Notes under the pieces: generated by a model
Seen by the model: the letters and a program-made list of their open reading frames with translations, nothing else
Databases searched by the model: none
What the model was told of the DNA's origin: nothing
In this document: positions 1 to 11,090 of the stretch, piece after piece
Layout of the letters: the number at the start of each line of letters is the position of its first letter
Position numbering within the stretch: position 1 is the first letter of the stretch
Assembly (NCBI GenBank): GCA_003508835.1
Contig: PUFA01000084.1
Coordinates: 5,084,001 to 5,148,000 of the forward strand
Reading direction: 5' to 3'
From: Eonycteris spelaea
Lineage: Eukaryota > Chordata > Mammalia > Chiroptera > Pteropodidae
Length of the DNA stretch: 64,000 nt
Position numbers and translations under genes: made by a program

Positions 1-1030
1 ACTATTTTCTCACAAACAAAACAAATTAATATGTACCCGCTTCCCTCCCAATTTTTGTTCAACTTTACCCAGAAAAACATATTTTCTACGTAGCGGAAAT
101 CAGAGACGAAGTGATAGAGTAACACTTGTCTTTTGCTTTCCTCTTTTGGAGCCATTATTTCTTATTTGAAGTTGGCAACTTAACAGGGCCGTAACCTACC
201 CTTACAGTGTGAAGTCTTACCTGAGACACATCTCTGTGGAGGATTTCAGAATTAAGAACAAGAGCTAAGGTAATGAAGACTTGTCTCACTTGAGCTGGAC
301 AGCATAAAAAGAAACAGTGATTTTTTGTTTGTTTGTTTTATCAAAGTCCTTAGAGAGTAGTTGTCATTAAGTTGGTGAAGCCAAGATTAGAAGATAAGCT
401 CAAAGTGCCATAGTATAACTAACAAGTGAATTTAAGTCGAGGATTAGGAATGAAGCAAAAGATTAAAAATGGAGAGAAGATTTGGGGGAGCTCTATGAAA
501 AGAACTCAGGAAACTTTTGTTTATATTGGTCCTCAATCACTTGATTCATGGATCTATATGTCTGACTTTCAGTTAGAGCATCCAGGTGGATGGCAGGAGG
601 CACAGCTATCCTGTCTCTGGCAACTGCCATTTAGGAACTGCCCAGGAGTCTTGGAGCTGGAGTTGTTAGAATTCATTTACAGTCATGGGGTGGCTCATCA
701 TGCTGGTTACCCAAGGTTGGTGAGGGGTTAGATGCTTCATCTCCAACTCAAGTAATCATAGCAGTCCTGTTCACATCAGGTTCCACCTGTTCCAGCAGGA
801 CCCCTCTGTTATTTCCTCCATGATGCGATTGGCTTCTCATGGTATTCGCTGCTTGAGTATACCTGAGGTGCCATAAATCTTCCTACTTTGGAAGAAAACC
901 TGTGACTATTCAACTTTCACTTTCTCTCAGTGTCCTCATTGAAGTATGCTGGAACTGGCACTTAAATTCTCTTTGATTAGGTGGATCCTTTTTGACTCTA
1001 TAGTCTCAGCTTTAATAATATGTCTCCAAA
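1..1030. other. Unique AT-rich DNA, no feature recognised
   Basis: I see no gene, RNA or clear repeat here. A 101-codon open frame (426-731) has no recognisable motif, starts in low-complexity context and lacks splice or promoter support, so I treat it as chance. Confidence 0.5.
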
Positions 1031-1150
1031 GCAGCTTTCTCAGATCATCCTATCTAAGGTAGGACTCGCTCGGCAATACATACCACTGCATTGTGTTTAC
1101 GTCTTTCTTAGCATTCATGGCTCTAGGAAATTATAAGTGTGTGTGTATCA
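1031..1150 (+). mobile_element. LINE-2 3' fragment (L2), degraded
   Basis: The text 'cagatcatcctatctaagg' follows the 'ctgaccaccctatctaaaa' segment typical of the L2 3' region in sense orientation, and is followed by a decayed 'agcattcatggctctagg' stretch. Old, short and without a preserved tail. Confidence 0.5.
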
Positions 1151-3005
1151 ATAATTATATTTAGTGCAATTATTGACATGTATGGATTTATGTCTACCAT
1201 TTTATGTTTTGTTTCTTGTTTGTTCCTTGTTTTCCATTCCTCTGTTTCCCATTTCCTGCCTTGTTTTGGGGTTATTTGAACTTTTTTTAGTACTCCATTT
1301 TAATTTATCTGTTGTGCTTTTGATTATATATTTTTGGATAGTTTTTTTAGGTTTATCGTATACATACTTAATTTTTCATAGTCTTCTCAGACTCAGCATT
1401 TTATCACTTCAACGAGAATGTAGAAATCTTGCCACCTTATAACTTTTTTTTCTTTCAATTTTGCATTATCGTCGTCATATATTATAACTACATACATTGA
1501 AAATCCCATCAGATAATGTTATAAGTTTTGCTTTCAACTCTCAAATGTATTTTGAGAACTTAAGAAGAGAAGAATCATGTGTTATGTTTACTCATATGCT
1601 TGTAATTTCTGTTGCATTTCCTTTATTCTTGATGTATAATGTTTCCTTCTGGTATCATTTTCCTTCTCTCTGAAGAACCTCCGGTGCAATTCTTTTAGAG
1701 ATGTTCACCTGGCAACAGATTTTTTTAGTTCTTTTTCATCTGACTTTGTTTTGTAAAGATATTTTTATTGAATGTAGAATTCTACATTGACAACAGTTCT
1801 TTTCTTTTGGTACTTTAAAAAAGTGTCATTTCCTTCTGGCTTCTAATGTTTCTGATGAGAAATCCAGTCAGTTGAATAATTGTTCCTCTACTGTGTGATT
1901 GCCTCTGGATGTTCAAGGTATTTTTCTTTATCTTTAGTTTCTACAGTTTAATTTTCATATATCTGGTCATGGATTGTTTTTGTTTTTATCTTGTTTGGAG
2001 TTTGCTGTACTTCTTGAATCTGTAGTTTTATGTATTTCACAAAATTTGGGAAGTTTCCAACCATTATTTCTTCAAGTATTTTTTCAGCACAGTATTGTTT
2101 CTGCATTCTTTCTGATACTCTGATGACATGAATGCTAGACTTGTTATCGTCCCACAAGTCCTTGAGCCCCTTTTTATTTTTTATTTTTGTTTGTATTAGA
2201 TAATTTCAGTTGATCTCTCTTACAACTCAGTGACTCTTTTCTCTATCATCTTCATTGTTATTGAGATCATACAGTGATTTATTGTTGTTCTTTATTTTCT
2301 TTTTCTGTTTCGAGAATGTTCCTTGATGGAGTATTTAATCACAAATTTGAAGTCTTTGTCTCACAACTTAAACATCTATCTCATTTCAGTGTGAGTGTTA
2401 ATTATCTTTTCTCAGGGGAGTTGAGATTTTCCTGATTCTTCGTATGCCTAGTAATTTTGGTTATAATCTGGACATTTTTATTATTATGTTATGAGATTTT
2501 GAATCTTGTTTAAATTCTATGGAGAATGTTCATGTTTTTGTTTGGCAGTCAATTGATTTTGTTAGATTCAAGTCATAAGTTACAAGTTGCCTTCTGTGAT
2601 TCCAATGCCAATTTCATTTTCAGTGCTTTTCATATCTGTCCTGCATGTGTACCAATGGCCAGTCTTGGACCTGGGCACGGCCTATTTGTTAATTTAGTTC
2701 TCAGTTTCTTTCGTACACTGATTAAAATCAGATCCATATACGTGCAGCTCAAGATGAGCCCAGAATTTCATAACAACTTTATGGAGTTACTTTCCTAAGC
2801 ATTTTTCTCTCCATGACATCACTGGTAGTTTTTAGTTCCCTAGAGCTTCGCTTTGTGGTTCTCCAGCCAGCAAGCTGTGGCTTTATTTACTTCATTCTGA
2901 TGCATGTTTCTGTGACTGTGCCCATGTTTAAGGCCAAGTCATGAGAAGACAGGGAGAAACATGAAAGCAATGAGAGTTTAGCCAACACTCTTGGGACTAC
3001 AACTA
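1151..3005 (-). mobile_element. LINE-1 fragment, ORF1 plus 5' UTR, minus strand
   Basis: The plus strand reads as the antisense of an old mammalian L1. At about 1.64-2.16 kb lies the C-terminal half of ORF1, recognisable from antisense text such as 'gatgagaaatcc' and 'gggaagtttccaaccatta'. At 2.16-2.4 kb is the degraded ORF1 N-terminal part, and at 2.4-3.0 kb a 5' UTR with the 'ctggacattttta' segment. So L1 5' to 3' runs from right to left. Heavily mutated, with multiple stops. The exact left boundary is uncertain. Confidence 0.75.
1948..2157 (-). pseudogene. L1 ORF1p fragment (RRM/C-terminal region)
   Basis: The minus-strand open frame of 69 codons contains EEIMVGNFPNF and IQEVQQTPNK, which match the conserved L1 ORF1p stretch around 'EEIM-ENFPN' and 'IQEAQR-PNK'. 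ORF1p is the RNA-binding, trimer-forming chaperone of the L1 ribonucleoprotein. Only about a fifth of the usual roughly 300-350 residues survives in one frame, so it is a dead remnant inside the surrounding L1, not a gene. Confidence 0.8.
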
Positions 3006-3751
3006 TATTTTAAGCTTTTTTTTTTTTAATGAAATGTTTTACTGCAATAAAACTTACATGTAAAAATGCACAGAAATCTTAAGTATACTCCTAGGTGAAT
3101 TTTTGTAATTTGAACATACCAATGCAGGCAGCACCCAGACCAAGACACAAAGCATCACCGTACCACAGAGGTCCCCTCATCTCTCTTTCCACTCCTACTC
3201 CCCCAGGGTATCATTTGATATATCTTCTCTTGCTTATGTTTGTGAGATTTAATCCTGTTGTATTGAGTCTATGTAGTTGTAGATTTTTAGACATTTTAGT
3301 ATTTTATAATACTCTTGTTTATGATATGTCACAATTTTATTTTTTAAGCTATTCTCCAGGAGGTGGACATTTGGATTGTTTCTAGTTTAGGACAATTATG
3401 AATAGTGGTTGTGATATACACATTCTAGTGCATGTTTTTTGTTCTTGTCTAAATATTTCTGTTGGATATATACCAAAGGATAACATTGATGATATGCCTA
3501 TGTTCAGCTTTAGTGGATATTGCCAAATGTTTCCAAAATGACTGTACCAGTTTTTCTTCTCAGTATCAGTATACGAGAACATCAGTTGCACTAATCCTTG
3601 ACAACACTTAGTATTATCTGTCTTTTTAATTTTAGTTTTTCTCATATATGTGTCAGGGTAGCCCGTTATGGTTTTAGTTTCCATTTTTCTAATGACTTGT
3701 GAAATTAAGCAGTTTCCATGAGTTTATTTTACATGTAGATATGCTTTAATG
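3006..3751 (-). mobile_element. LINE-1 fragment, 3' UTR and ORF2 C-terminus, minus strand
   Basis: Antisense of an old L1 3' end. It holds the 'gcacccagaccaagacaca' segment, then text corresponding to the ORF2 C-terminus ('ccaaaatgactgtaccagt', 'atatataccaaaggata'). The element continues beyond the DNA transposon at 3752-3975. A separate L1 5' portion lies directly to the left, so two L1 pieces are abutted. Confidence 0.7.
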
Positions 3752-3975
3752 CAGGGATTCCCAACCCCTGGCCGCAAACAGGTACCGGTCCATGGTCTGT
3801 TAGGAACTAGGCTTCATAGCAAGAGGTGAGCAGTGGGTGAGCAAGCAAAGCTTCATTTGTATTTGCAGCCGCTCCCCAGTGCTAGCATCACCGCCTCAGC
3901 TCCACCTCAGATCATGAAGCATTAGATTCTCATAGGAGCACCAGACCCTGATGCCAAAGAAGTTGGGGTCCACTG
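3752..3975 (+). mobile_element. MER1-like hAT-Charlie non-autonomous DNA transposon
   Basis: The left end begins CAGGGATTCCCAACCCC and the right end, read on the other strand, begins CAGTGGACCCCAAC, giving the imperfect terminal inverted repeats of hAT elements. The interior ('ccggtccatggtctgttagg', 'gaggtgagcagtgggtgag', 'attagattctcatagga') matches the MER1 type, shortened by an internal deletion. The 8-bp flanks (CTTTAATG and CAATGTGA) do not match well, so the target duplication has decayed. It interrupts a minus-strand L1, so it inserted after that L1. Confidence 0.8.
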
Positions 3976-4925
3976 CAATGTGATGCGCGTAGTGAAGTTA
4001 ATTGCTCATTTCCAGTTGGGTCTGTTACTATTTCTGTTATTGACTTGTAGGGGTTTCTTTATATAGTCCAAATGTATGTCCTTTGTCAAATATATATGTT
4101 AAAGCTGTCTTCTCTTGCTCTGAGGTTTGTCTTTTCATTCTTGTATAATCATTTTTTGACAAAAATTTTTCATTTTTATGAACTTTATTAGTCTCTTCTT
4201 TTACATATATATTTTTAATATATCTGGTTTAAAAAAAATGCTGTGTACACGAGATCATGAAGACCTTTTTCTTTGTTTTTTTCTAGAAGCCTTATTGTTT
4301 ACCATTAACATTTAGGTCTACATTTTGTCTGGAATTTATTTTTTGTGTAAGATGTGAGGTGAGAATTGGGGTTACCAAGATTCATTTTATTTATTTATTT
4401 AGCTATTCTTTTACCAATAATACATTGCTAATTCATGTAGATTTAGAAGTCTTGTATCTGGTAGTGTAAATCTTTTAGATATATTCTTTTTGATTATTTT
4501 GGATATTCTTGGTCTTTTATTTCTATAAAAATTTTAGAATCTTCTAGTTAGTATCCACAAAATATAGATTGATATCCAATCTTTAAATCCATTATATTTC
4601 CCTTTTATTTTAGTCTTCTTTAATTTTTCTTAGTAATTTTTACAGTTTTCTGTGCAGAGGACTTGCATACTGTTTGTTAGATTTATTACTAGTAATAAAT
4701 TTTATTTTATGCTCTTGTAAAGGGTATTGTTTTAAGTTTCGTTTTTACATATCTGTTGTTAGTATATTAGAAAACAATTCTTTTATATATATTGATTCAT
4801 TGTGTAGTTAAGGATCTTGCTAAATTCATTTATTCATTCTATGAGATTTTGTGGATTCTTTTGGAGTTTTTAGGAACACAATCGTGTTTTCTATGATAAT
4901 TTCAGTTTTATTTCTACCTTTTCAC
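3976..4925 (-). mobile_element. LINE-1 ORF2 3' region, continuation after the hAT insertion
   Basis: Resumes the antisense ORF2 text: 'gttattgacttgtaggggtt', 'tatatagtccaaatgtatg', then 'tttcatttttatgaacttta'. This is the stretch that follows 3006-3751 in other L1 copies. Degraded, with no long reading frame. Confidence 0.65.
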
Positions 4926-7870
4926 TCCATATACCTTTTTTACAGCTTTATTGAGAAATAGTTGACATATAAAATTGTGTAAGTGTAAGGAGTACAATGT
5001 AATGATTTAATACCCTTAAATGTTGTGATATGATTACCAGAGTGAGGTTAGTTAATACCTCCCTTTCCTCATAAAATTACCTTTTTTTTCTTTTTTTTTT
5101 TTTTTTGGTGAGAAAATTGAATAACCACTCTCTTAACAACTTTCAAGTATACAATTCCAGTATTGTTATATTATATCCTTAGAACTTATTTTTTTCATAA
5201 CTGGAAGTTTGTGCCCTCCAAGTAATTTTAATTTCTATTTCTTGACTTGTTACATCATCTAGGACCTCTGGTACAATATTGAATAGAAGCATGTTTGCTC
5301 TAGGTTTTTTTTTAATTGTAAATACCTTTTGTCATATCAAAGAAGTTCCTCCTGTTTCCTCAGTTTGAGTTATGTGTGTTTGTATGTGTGTGTGTGTATA
5401 GATCATGAAAGGGTATTGAATTTTATCACATTCTTTTCTGGATTTATTGAAATTATAATTTTTTTCTTTAATACATTAAATGATAAATTCAATGTATTTT
5501 TAAATGTTAATTCCATCCTTGCATTCCTAGAATAAACCCAAATTGATGTTGATGCATTGTCCTTTTTTTAAATGGAGAACTGAATTGAGTTTGCTAATAT
5601 TTCTTTAAGATATTTGTATCTGCATTCAAAAGAGAAATTGGCCTGTAATATTACTTTTTAATGTCTTTATCAAGGTTTGGTTGCATAGTTATATTATTCT
5701 CATAAAATGGGTTGGAAAGTATTCCTCTTTTTCTACCCTTGGAAGAGTTTGTATGTGATCGGTGCTATTTTTTATTTTTATTTTTAGAAATTTCAGAGAA
5801 TCTACCTGTGAAGCTGTTTGTGCCAGAAATTTTCATTATAAAAAGATTTTAAATTAAATTCTCACTTTTTTACAAAATATACAACTGTGCAGTTTTTTCA
5901 CTTGTTCTAGTGTTCATTTTGGTGATATGTGTTTGTCAAGAGATTTATCCATTTCATCTAATTAAAAAAAATTATTAATGTTAAATTGTTCACCATATCC
6001 TCTTCTTATCTTTATAAAAGCTGCTTTTTTTGTAGATTTTCAAATTTATAGATGGTATTGTTCACTGTATCCTGTTATTTTCTTAGTAATGTCTGTGGCA
6101 TCTATAGAAATGGCCTATTTTTCATTCTTATAGATATTATTTGTGTTGTTTCCTGTTTGTTTTAAAATCTATATTTCTAGAGAATTATTAATTTTATTTG
6201 TCTTCCAAAAACCAGGTTTGGGATTTTTTTCATTTATTTATTACTTTATTTCAAAATATTTGGAGTATTTTATGATTAACAATTTTTTGTTGGTTTTGAG
6301 TTTAATTAACTATGGTCAGAGAATTAACTACATGTGCTATGTGATTTAAATACTTTTATATTAATTGAGAATTGCTTTATAGCTCCATTTAAGGAAAGTT
6401 TCAGTAAATGTTGTACATGCATTCTGAAATAATGGGTATTTTGTAGTTGTTGGATGTAGGAACCTATAAATATCCATTATATCAAATTTGTTAAATCTTT
6501 TCTTTATCTAATTTTCTATCTTCATATTTTATCATTTACTGAGAGACATATTACAGTTTCCTATTATGATTGTAATTTATTTCTCTTTTTAATTCTATTG
6601 GATTTTCCTTTTTAAGGATAAGTTATTAGTTATATACAAATTTAGAATTATAGTAATTTCCTAGTAGATTAATCAGGACTGCTAATCATTATTAAATGAT
6701 CTTCTTGTCCTATATCTTGTCTTATATTCTGTTTAGGCTGATATTATAATACATAGCTATACTGACTTTCCAAAAGATGATGATGTTTGACTGGAAATTT
6801 ATTTTTTATTCTTTTACTTTCAAATTTTCTGTGTACTCATATTAAGGTATATTTTTTATGAACATTATATTGTTGTTTTTAACTTGAAGTCTAACAATAT
6901 TTGTCTTTCAAGTATAATATTTAGTCTATTTACATGAAATGCAATTAGTAGTATTTGTGGACTTAATCCTATCATTTTACTATATTTCTACTTTTCCTAT
7001 CTATTTTATATTTTCATTTCTCCTTTCTTAACTTCCTCATTATTAGTCAATTTTTTTACTTCATTGTACTCCTTTTATCTTGCTAATGATATATTTTATA
7101 ATTTTTAGTGGTTATTTAAATAAAGCATAGTGTAAATAATAACTTTTATTCTTTCCAGTAAAGAAACTGTATTTGTCTCTTTCTCACCATTTCTGCTACT
7201 ATTTTCCTGTATTATAATCGTTCAGTGCTCTAATTCTTACAAGAAATTATTGTTACTGGTTTTTTTCAGCCAATATTATTATTTTTATATTTACTCAGAT
7301 ATTAACCTTTTACCTTTTCTGGTGTATTTTATTTCTTTCTGAATTTTCATATCGCTATCTGAGATAATTTTCCTTCTACCAGAAAGGAAATTTACATAAA
7401 AAGATAATTTTATTGGTTTTAGAATTCTAGATTGGTAGTTGATTTTTAAAAGCACTTTAAAGTTATTGCTTTAAGCTATTGAACTTATTTTCTTTAGAAA
7501 GTAATATATTTTTATTCCTCTGACTTTTCTGAGATTTTATTTTTGATATTTTTTATTTTAAGCATTTTATTTTATAATATGTCTTTTTGTGTCAGTGTCT
7601 TTGTGTTTATCCTGCTTGGCTTCTTAGACATTCTTGAATTTATGCTTTGATAGCTTTTGTCAATTTGGAAAAATCTTGGCCATAATTGTTTTGAATATTC
7701 TTTCTACCCTTTCCTTCTTGAACTGGAATTATTTTTATGTTGTACACCTTTTTATTCTAACATGTTCCATATGTTTTTTTTTCTTGTATTTTCCATTTTT
7801 ATTTCTCTCTATTTTGTCTAATTTTAAGTATTGCTACCTCAGCTTCTTTTTGTTTCCAGTCACATGAAAT
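4926..7870 (-). mobile_element. LINE-1, 3' UTR through ORF2 into ORF1, minus strand
   Basis: Begins with an antisense L1 3' UTR ('tttattgagaaatagttgac', 'agtgaggttagttaatacct'). This is followed by decayed ORF2: reverse transcriptase text near 5.2-5.8 kb ('tacaatattgaatagaagca', 'tgcattcctagaataaac', 'cataaaatgggttggaaag') and the endonuclease start near 6.9-7.0 kb. ORF1 remains at about 7.4-7.87 kb ('gaatattctttctaccctt'). About 2.9 kb, so it is not a simple 5'-truncated tail. It carries many AT-rich changes and no usable frame. Confidence 0.75.
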
Positions 7871-10560
7871 ATGTTTTCCATCCTTGTACTTTCAGTTTGT
7901 GTATCTTTTGACCTGAATTGGGGCTTGTTTTCTTACCCATTCAGCTACCTTATTTCTTTTGCTTGGAGTGTTTTAATCCTCTTACATTTAAAGTGATTAT
8001 TGATAAGTACATAGTTTTTTCCATTTTATTTTTCATATTTATGTCCTCCCCCACTTTTTTTTCTTAAAGAGGTCCCTTTAACATTTCTTATAGTACTGGT
8101 TTGGTATTGATGAAGTTCTTTAGCTTTTACTTGTCTAGGAAACTTTTCTCTCCTTCAATTTTAAATGATTACCTGGCTGGGTAGAGTGATCTTGGTTGTA
8201 GTTTCTTTCTTTTCATTACTTTTAATATTTTGTACCAGTTTCTTCTGGCCCGAAAAGTTCCTATTGAGAAATCAGCTGACAGTCTGATGGGGGTGCCCTT
8301 GTAAGTAACTAGCTGCCTTTCTGTTGCTCCTTTTAAGATTCTCTCTTTATCTTTAAACTTTGGAATTTTTTATGATGTGTCTTGTTCTGGGCCTCTTTGA
8401 TTTCTTCTTATTTAGGACTTCTGTGCTTCCCGGACTTGTATGTCTATTTCCTTCACCAGGGTAGGGAAGCTTTCAGGCATTATCTCCTTAAATCTCAAAT
8501 AGTTCTCAATGCCTCCTTTCTCTCTTCTTCTTATAGTACCTATATGATATAATGTTGTTATATTTGATGTTGTTAGAGAGGTACCTTAAACTTCCTCATT
8601 TTTTTTTATTTTCTTTATTATTTTATTTATCTATTTATTTATTTTTGCTGTTCCAATTTGTGTTTTCTACTACATTGTCTTCCAAATCTCTGGTCTGATC
8701 CTCAGCTTCATCTAATCTGCTGTTGTAATATATTCTTCATTTCAGTTATTATAGTCTTAATTTCTGACTGGTTCTTTTTTATGGTTTCTATGTCCTTTTT
8801 TATGCTTACTATCTCTTTGTTGAAGTTCTCACTAAATTCCTTGAGCAACATCGTAACTAGTGTTTTGATCTCTGCATCTGGTAGATTGCTCATTTCCATT
8901 TCATTTAGTTCTTTATCTGGAGTTTTGTTCTGTTCTTTCATTTGGGACAAGTTTCTTTGTCTCCTCATTTTGGCTGCCTCCCTGTGTTTGTTTCTATATA
9001 TTAGGTAGATCTGCTATGTCTCCCAGCCTTGGCACAGTAGCCTTATGTGGTAGGTGTTCTGTGAGGCTTAGTGGCACAGTCTCCCTGATCACCTGAACTG
9101 GATGTTCCAGAGTGTTCTTTGTGTGGGTTGTGCATGTCTTCCTGTTGTAGTTGATCCTTGACTGCTTTTGGCATGTCAGTGGGTGGGATTGACCCTCAGG
9201 CTGGCTGGCTATGAAGGTTGGCTGTGACCATAATGTAAGTGCTGCTGAGCAGGGGCTGACTCCATGCAGTGGGATTTGACCCAGTGGGCTCTCTTGCCTG
9301 TGGAGATCACCCTTTGGGTGTGGAGCTACTTGTGGAGCTAATTACTTAGTGCTTTGTTGTTTTTGAAGCTGGCCACTGGGTGTGATTGTTCTGGGCCCTC
9401 CTGGAAGGGTACTCAGTGCAGGCCAAAATTTAGGCACTGTTGTGATCAGCTCAGAGCTACCTGAAAGGAGCTACAAAGCGATCTGTGCTTGGTTGCTAAC
9501 TGTACTGGACCTGAAAGTATGGGAAGAGCCACACTATGAACTGAGATCAGTTGCCTCTAGTACAGGGGCTAGGGCAGCTCAGCCAAAGGCCCAGGGCACC
9601 TCGAGGCCTCCTGCCACTTACTGGCTGCCCTTAAAGCTTAGCAGTTGAATGAGCCGCAGGTGGTATATGAGTTGGGTGAGGTGGGTTTTCAGGGAGTCAC
9701 CAGGGTGTGGTGAGTGGTGTTCCAGGTTAATAGAGTCAGACATGGTGCCAGTGCTGAACGTGGAGTCATTCAAAAGGCTTAGAGCACACTGAGGCCAGCT
9801 GCTGTCCTTCTGGGACCCACAGACTTCTAAGAGTTACACAGGAAAGATTGCAACACAGTCCAATGGAAGCTACCTGACACCAAAAGAGCCTCAGGTGATG
9901 CACGAGTTGGGTGGAGCAAATGGATTTCACCAGGCCATTGAAGATACAGATTTGTCCCTGTTGGGAGAGGGCTCAACATAGGAAAAATGACATGGGCCAG
10001 CCAGCTATGTGGGAAAAAGGCTCAAGATTGGGACAATGGCAGCTGGTTCATCAGCCTTTGCCTTTCAGCCACACAAATCATTCTCTGTGTGTGTGGCTCT
10101 GGTACCTCCTGATCTGCTGTCCCTCTGCCCTATCCAAGAGTGAGTTGTGCGCGGACCCTTTAAGAGGACTTCTGAGTTTCTTGCTGCCTTCAGTCTCAGG
10201 CAGATGGTCGGAATCCGCGCTGATTTTCACCAAATATTGTTGGGTCTTCTCTTCCCAGCACTATTGTTCCAGTGTAGGAAGCCCAGTGTGTGGCTAGGAC
10301 CCCTTGCTCCTTAGGGGAGAACTTTGCGGCCAAGATATCCCTCTTGATTTTCAACAGCCTCACATGAGTGTTGGGCCAGCCATTCGCACCTCCATCCCTC
10401 CTACCCGTCTTGACATGGCTTCTTCCTCAGTTATAGGACTTCTGTTCAGCTAGTCTTCGGATGATTCTCCAGGTTCATTGTTCCATAATTTAGTTGCAAT
10501 TTTAATGTGGTCATAAGAGGAAGCAAGCACAGTGTTTACTTATTTTACTATCCTAACTGA
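7871..10560 (-). mobile_element. LINE-1 5' half: endonuclease start, ORF1 and long 5' UTR, minus strand
   Basis: From right to left: a GC-richer 5' UTR of about 1.6 kb (8969-10560), ORF1 (about 8060-8968), the spacer, and the first codons of the ORF2 endonuclease (about 7.87-8.0 kb, 'catttaaagtgattattgat'). The ORF1 region contains the antisense of the conserved 'RLSADFS' block ('agaaatcagctgacagtct'). An AT-rich insertion at about 8600-8645 interrupts ORF1. Retention of an L1 5' end is less usual than the common 5'-truncated copies. No intact frame remains. Confidence 0.8.
8708..8968 (-). pseudogene. L1 ORF1p N-terminal coiled-coil fragment
   Basis: The minus-strand frame starts at a methionine at 8968 that corresponds to the ORF1p start in carnivore- and bat-type L1s. 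The 86 residues open MRRQRNLSQMKEQNKTPDKE and include SNLPDAEIKTLV, then a lysine/glutamate/isoleucine-rich heptad pattern (about residues 45-86) expected of the trimerising coiled coil. The frame stops before the RRM and C-terminal domains, which lie downstream in broken frames. Its 5' UTR is adjacent at 8969-10560. It is a relic, and no function can be assumed. Confidence 0.85.
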
Positions 10561-11090
10561 AACTCCTCAGTTATTTTTTATTTTTAATTCTAGAATATCA
10601 TTTGATATTTATGATAGATCTTGGTTCTCAGGTAATTTTCAGTCTTTTCCTCTACTTTTTAAACAATATTAATCACAGTATTTAAAAATCTGTGCCTGTA
10701 TATTCTCATATTGTATCATTTTTTTATGTGTTTGTGTTTACTTTTTCTCTTGGAACTTTGGTTATTTTATTCTAACTCCTTGCTTACCTGATGATTTTTG
10801 TATATAAAATATTGAGGAGGCTTTGTATGATATTGTATTTTTGCAAAGAGTATTTAACTTTCTTCTTGCAGATAATTAGAGTAAAGGCAATTCACTTTAA
10901 TTTAATCTGGAATTAAGATAATTCGAAGTTGGGTTTCTATCATTGTGATGACTAATCTCTTTCTGTTTTGCCCTTACTCCTATAAATAGCCATTTAGAGG
11001 TTTAAATAAGATTCTGGAATGCCTTTTAAGTAGTCCTTATACTTCAATTGTTGCCTCCTTGGGACCAAAAGAACTTTTTTTTTTTTTTTT
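10561..11090 (-). mobile_element. Older LINE-1 5' UTR remnant, minus strand
   Basis: Text such as 'taactccttgcttacctgatg', 'aaaatattgaggaggctttg' and 'gggtttctatcattgtgatg' resembles decayed antisense 5' UTR of ancient mammalian L1s. The join with the left-hand L1 5' UTR is not clear, and the assignment rests on general resemblance. Confidence 0.4.

Noticed and set aside
8658..9008. 116-codon plus-strand frame rich in hydrophobic residues
   Set aside because: Shadow of the minus-strand L1 ORF1 coiled coil. Antisense of Lys/Glu/Asn codons gives Phe/Leu/Ser.
9911..10297. 128-codon plus-strand open frame
   Set aside because: Lies antisense within the L1 5' UTR, where GC-richer sequence simply has fewer stops. 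No protein motif.
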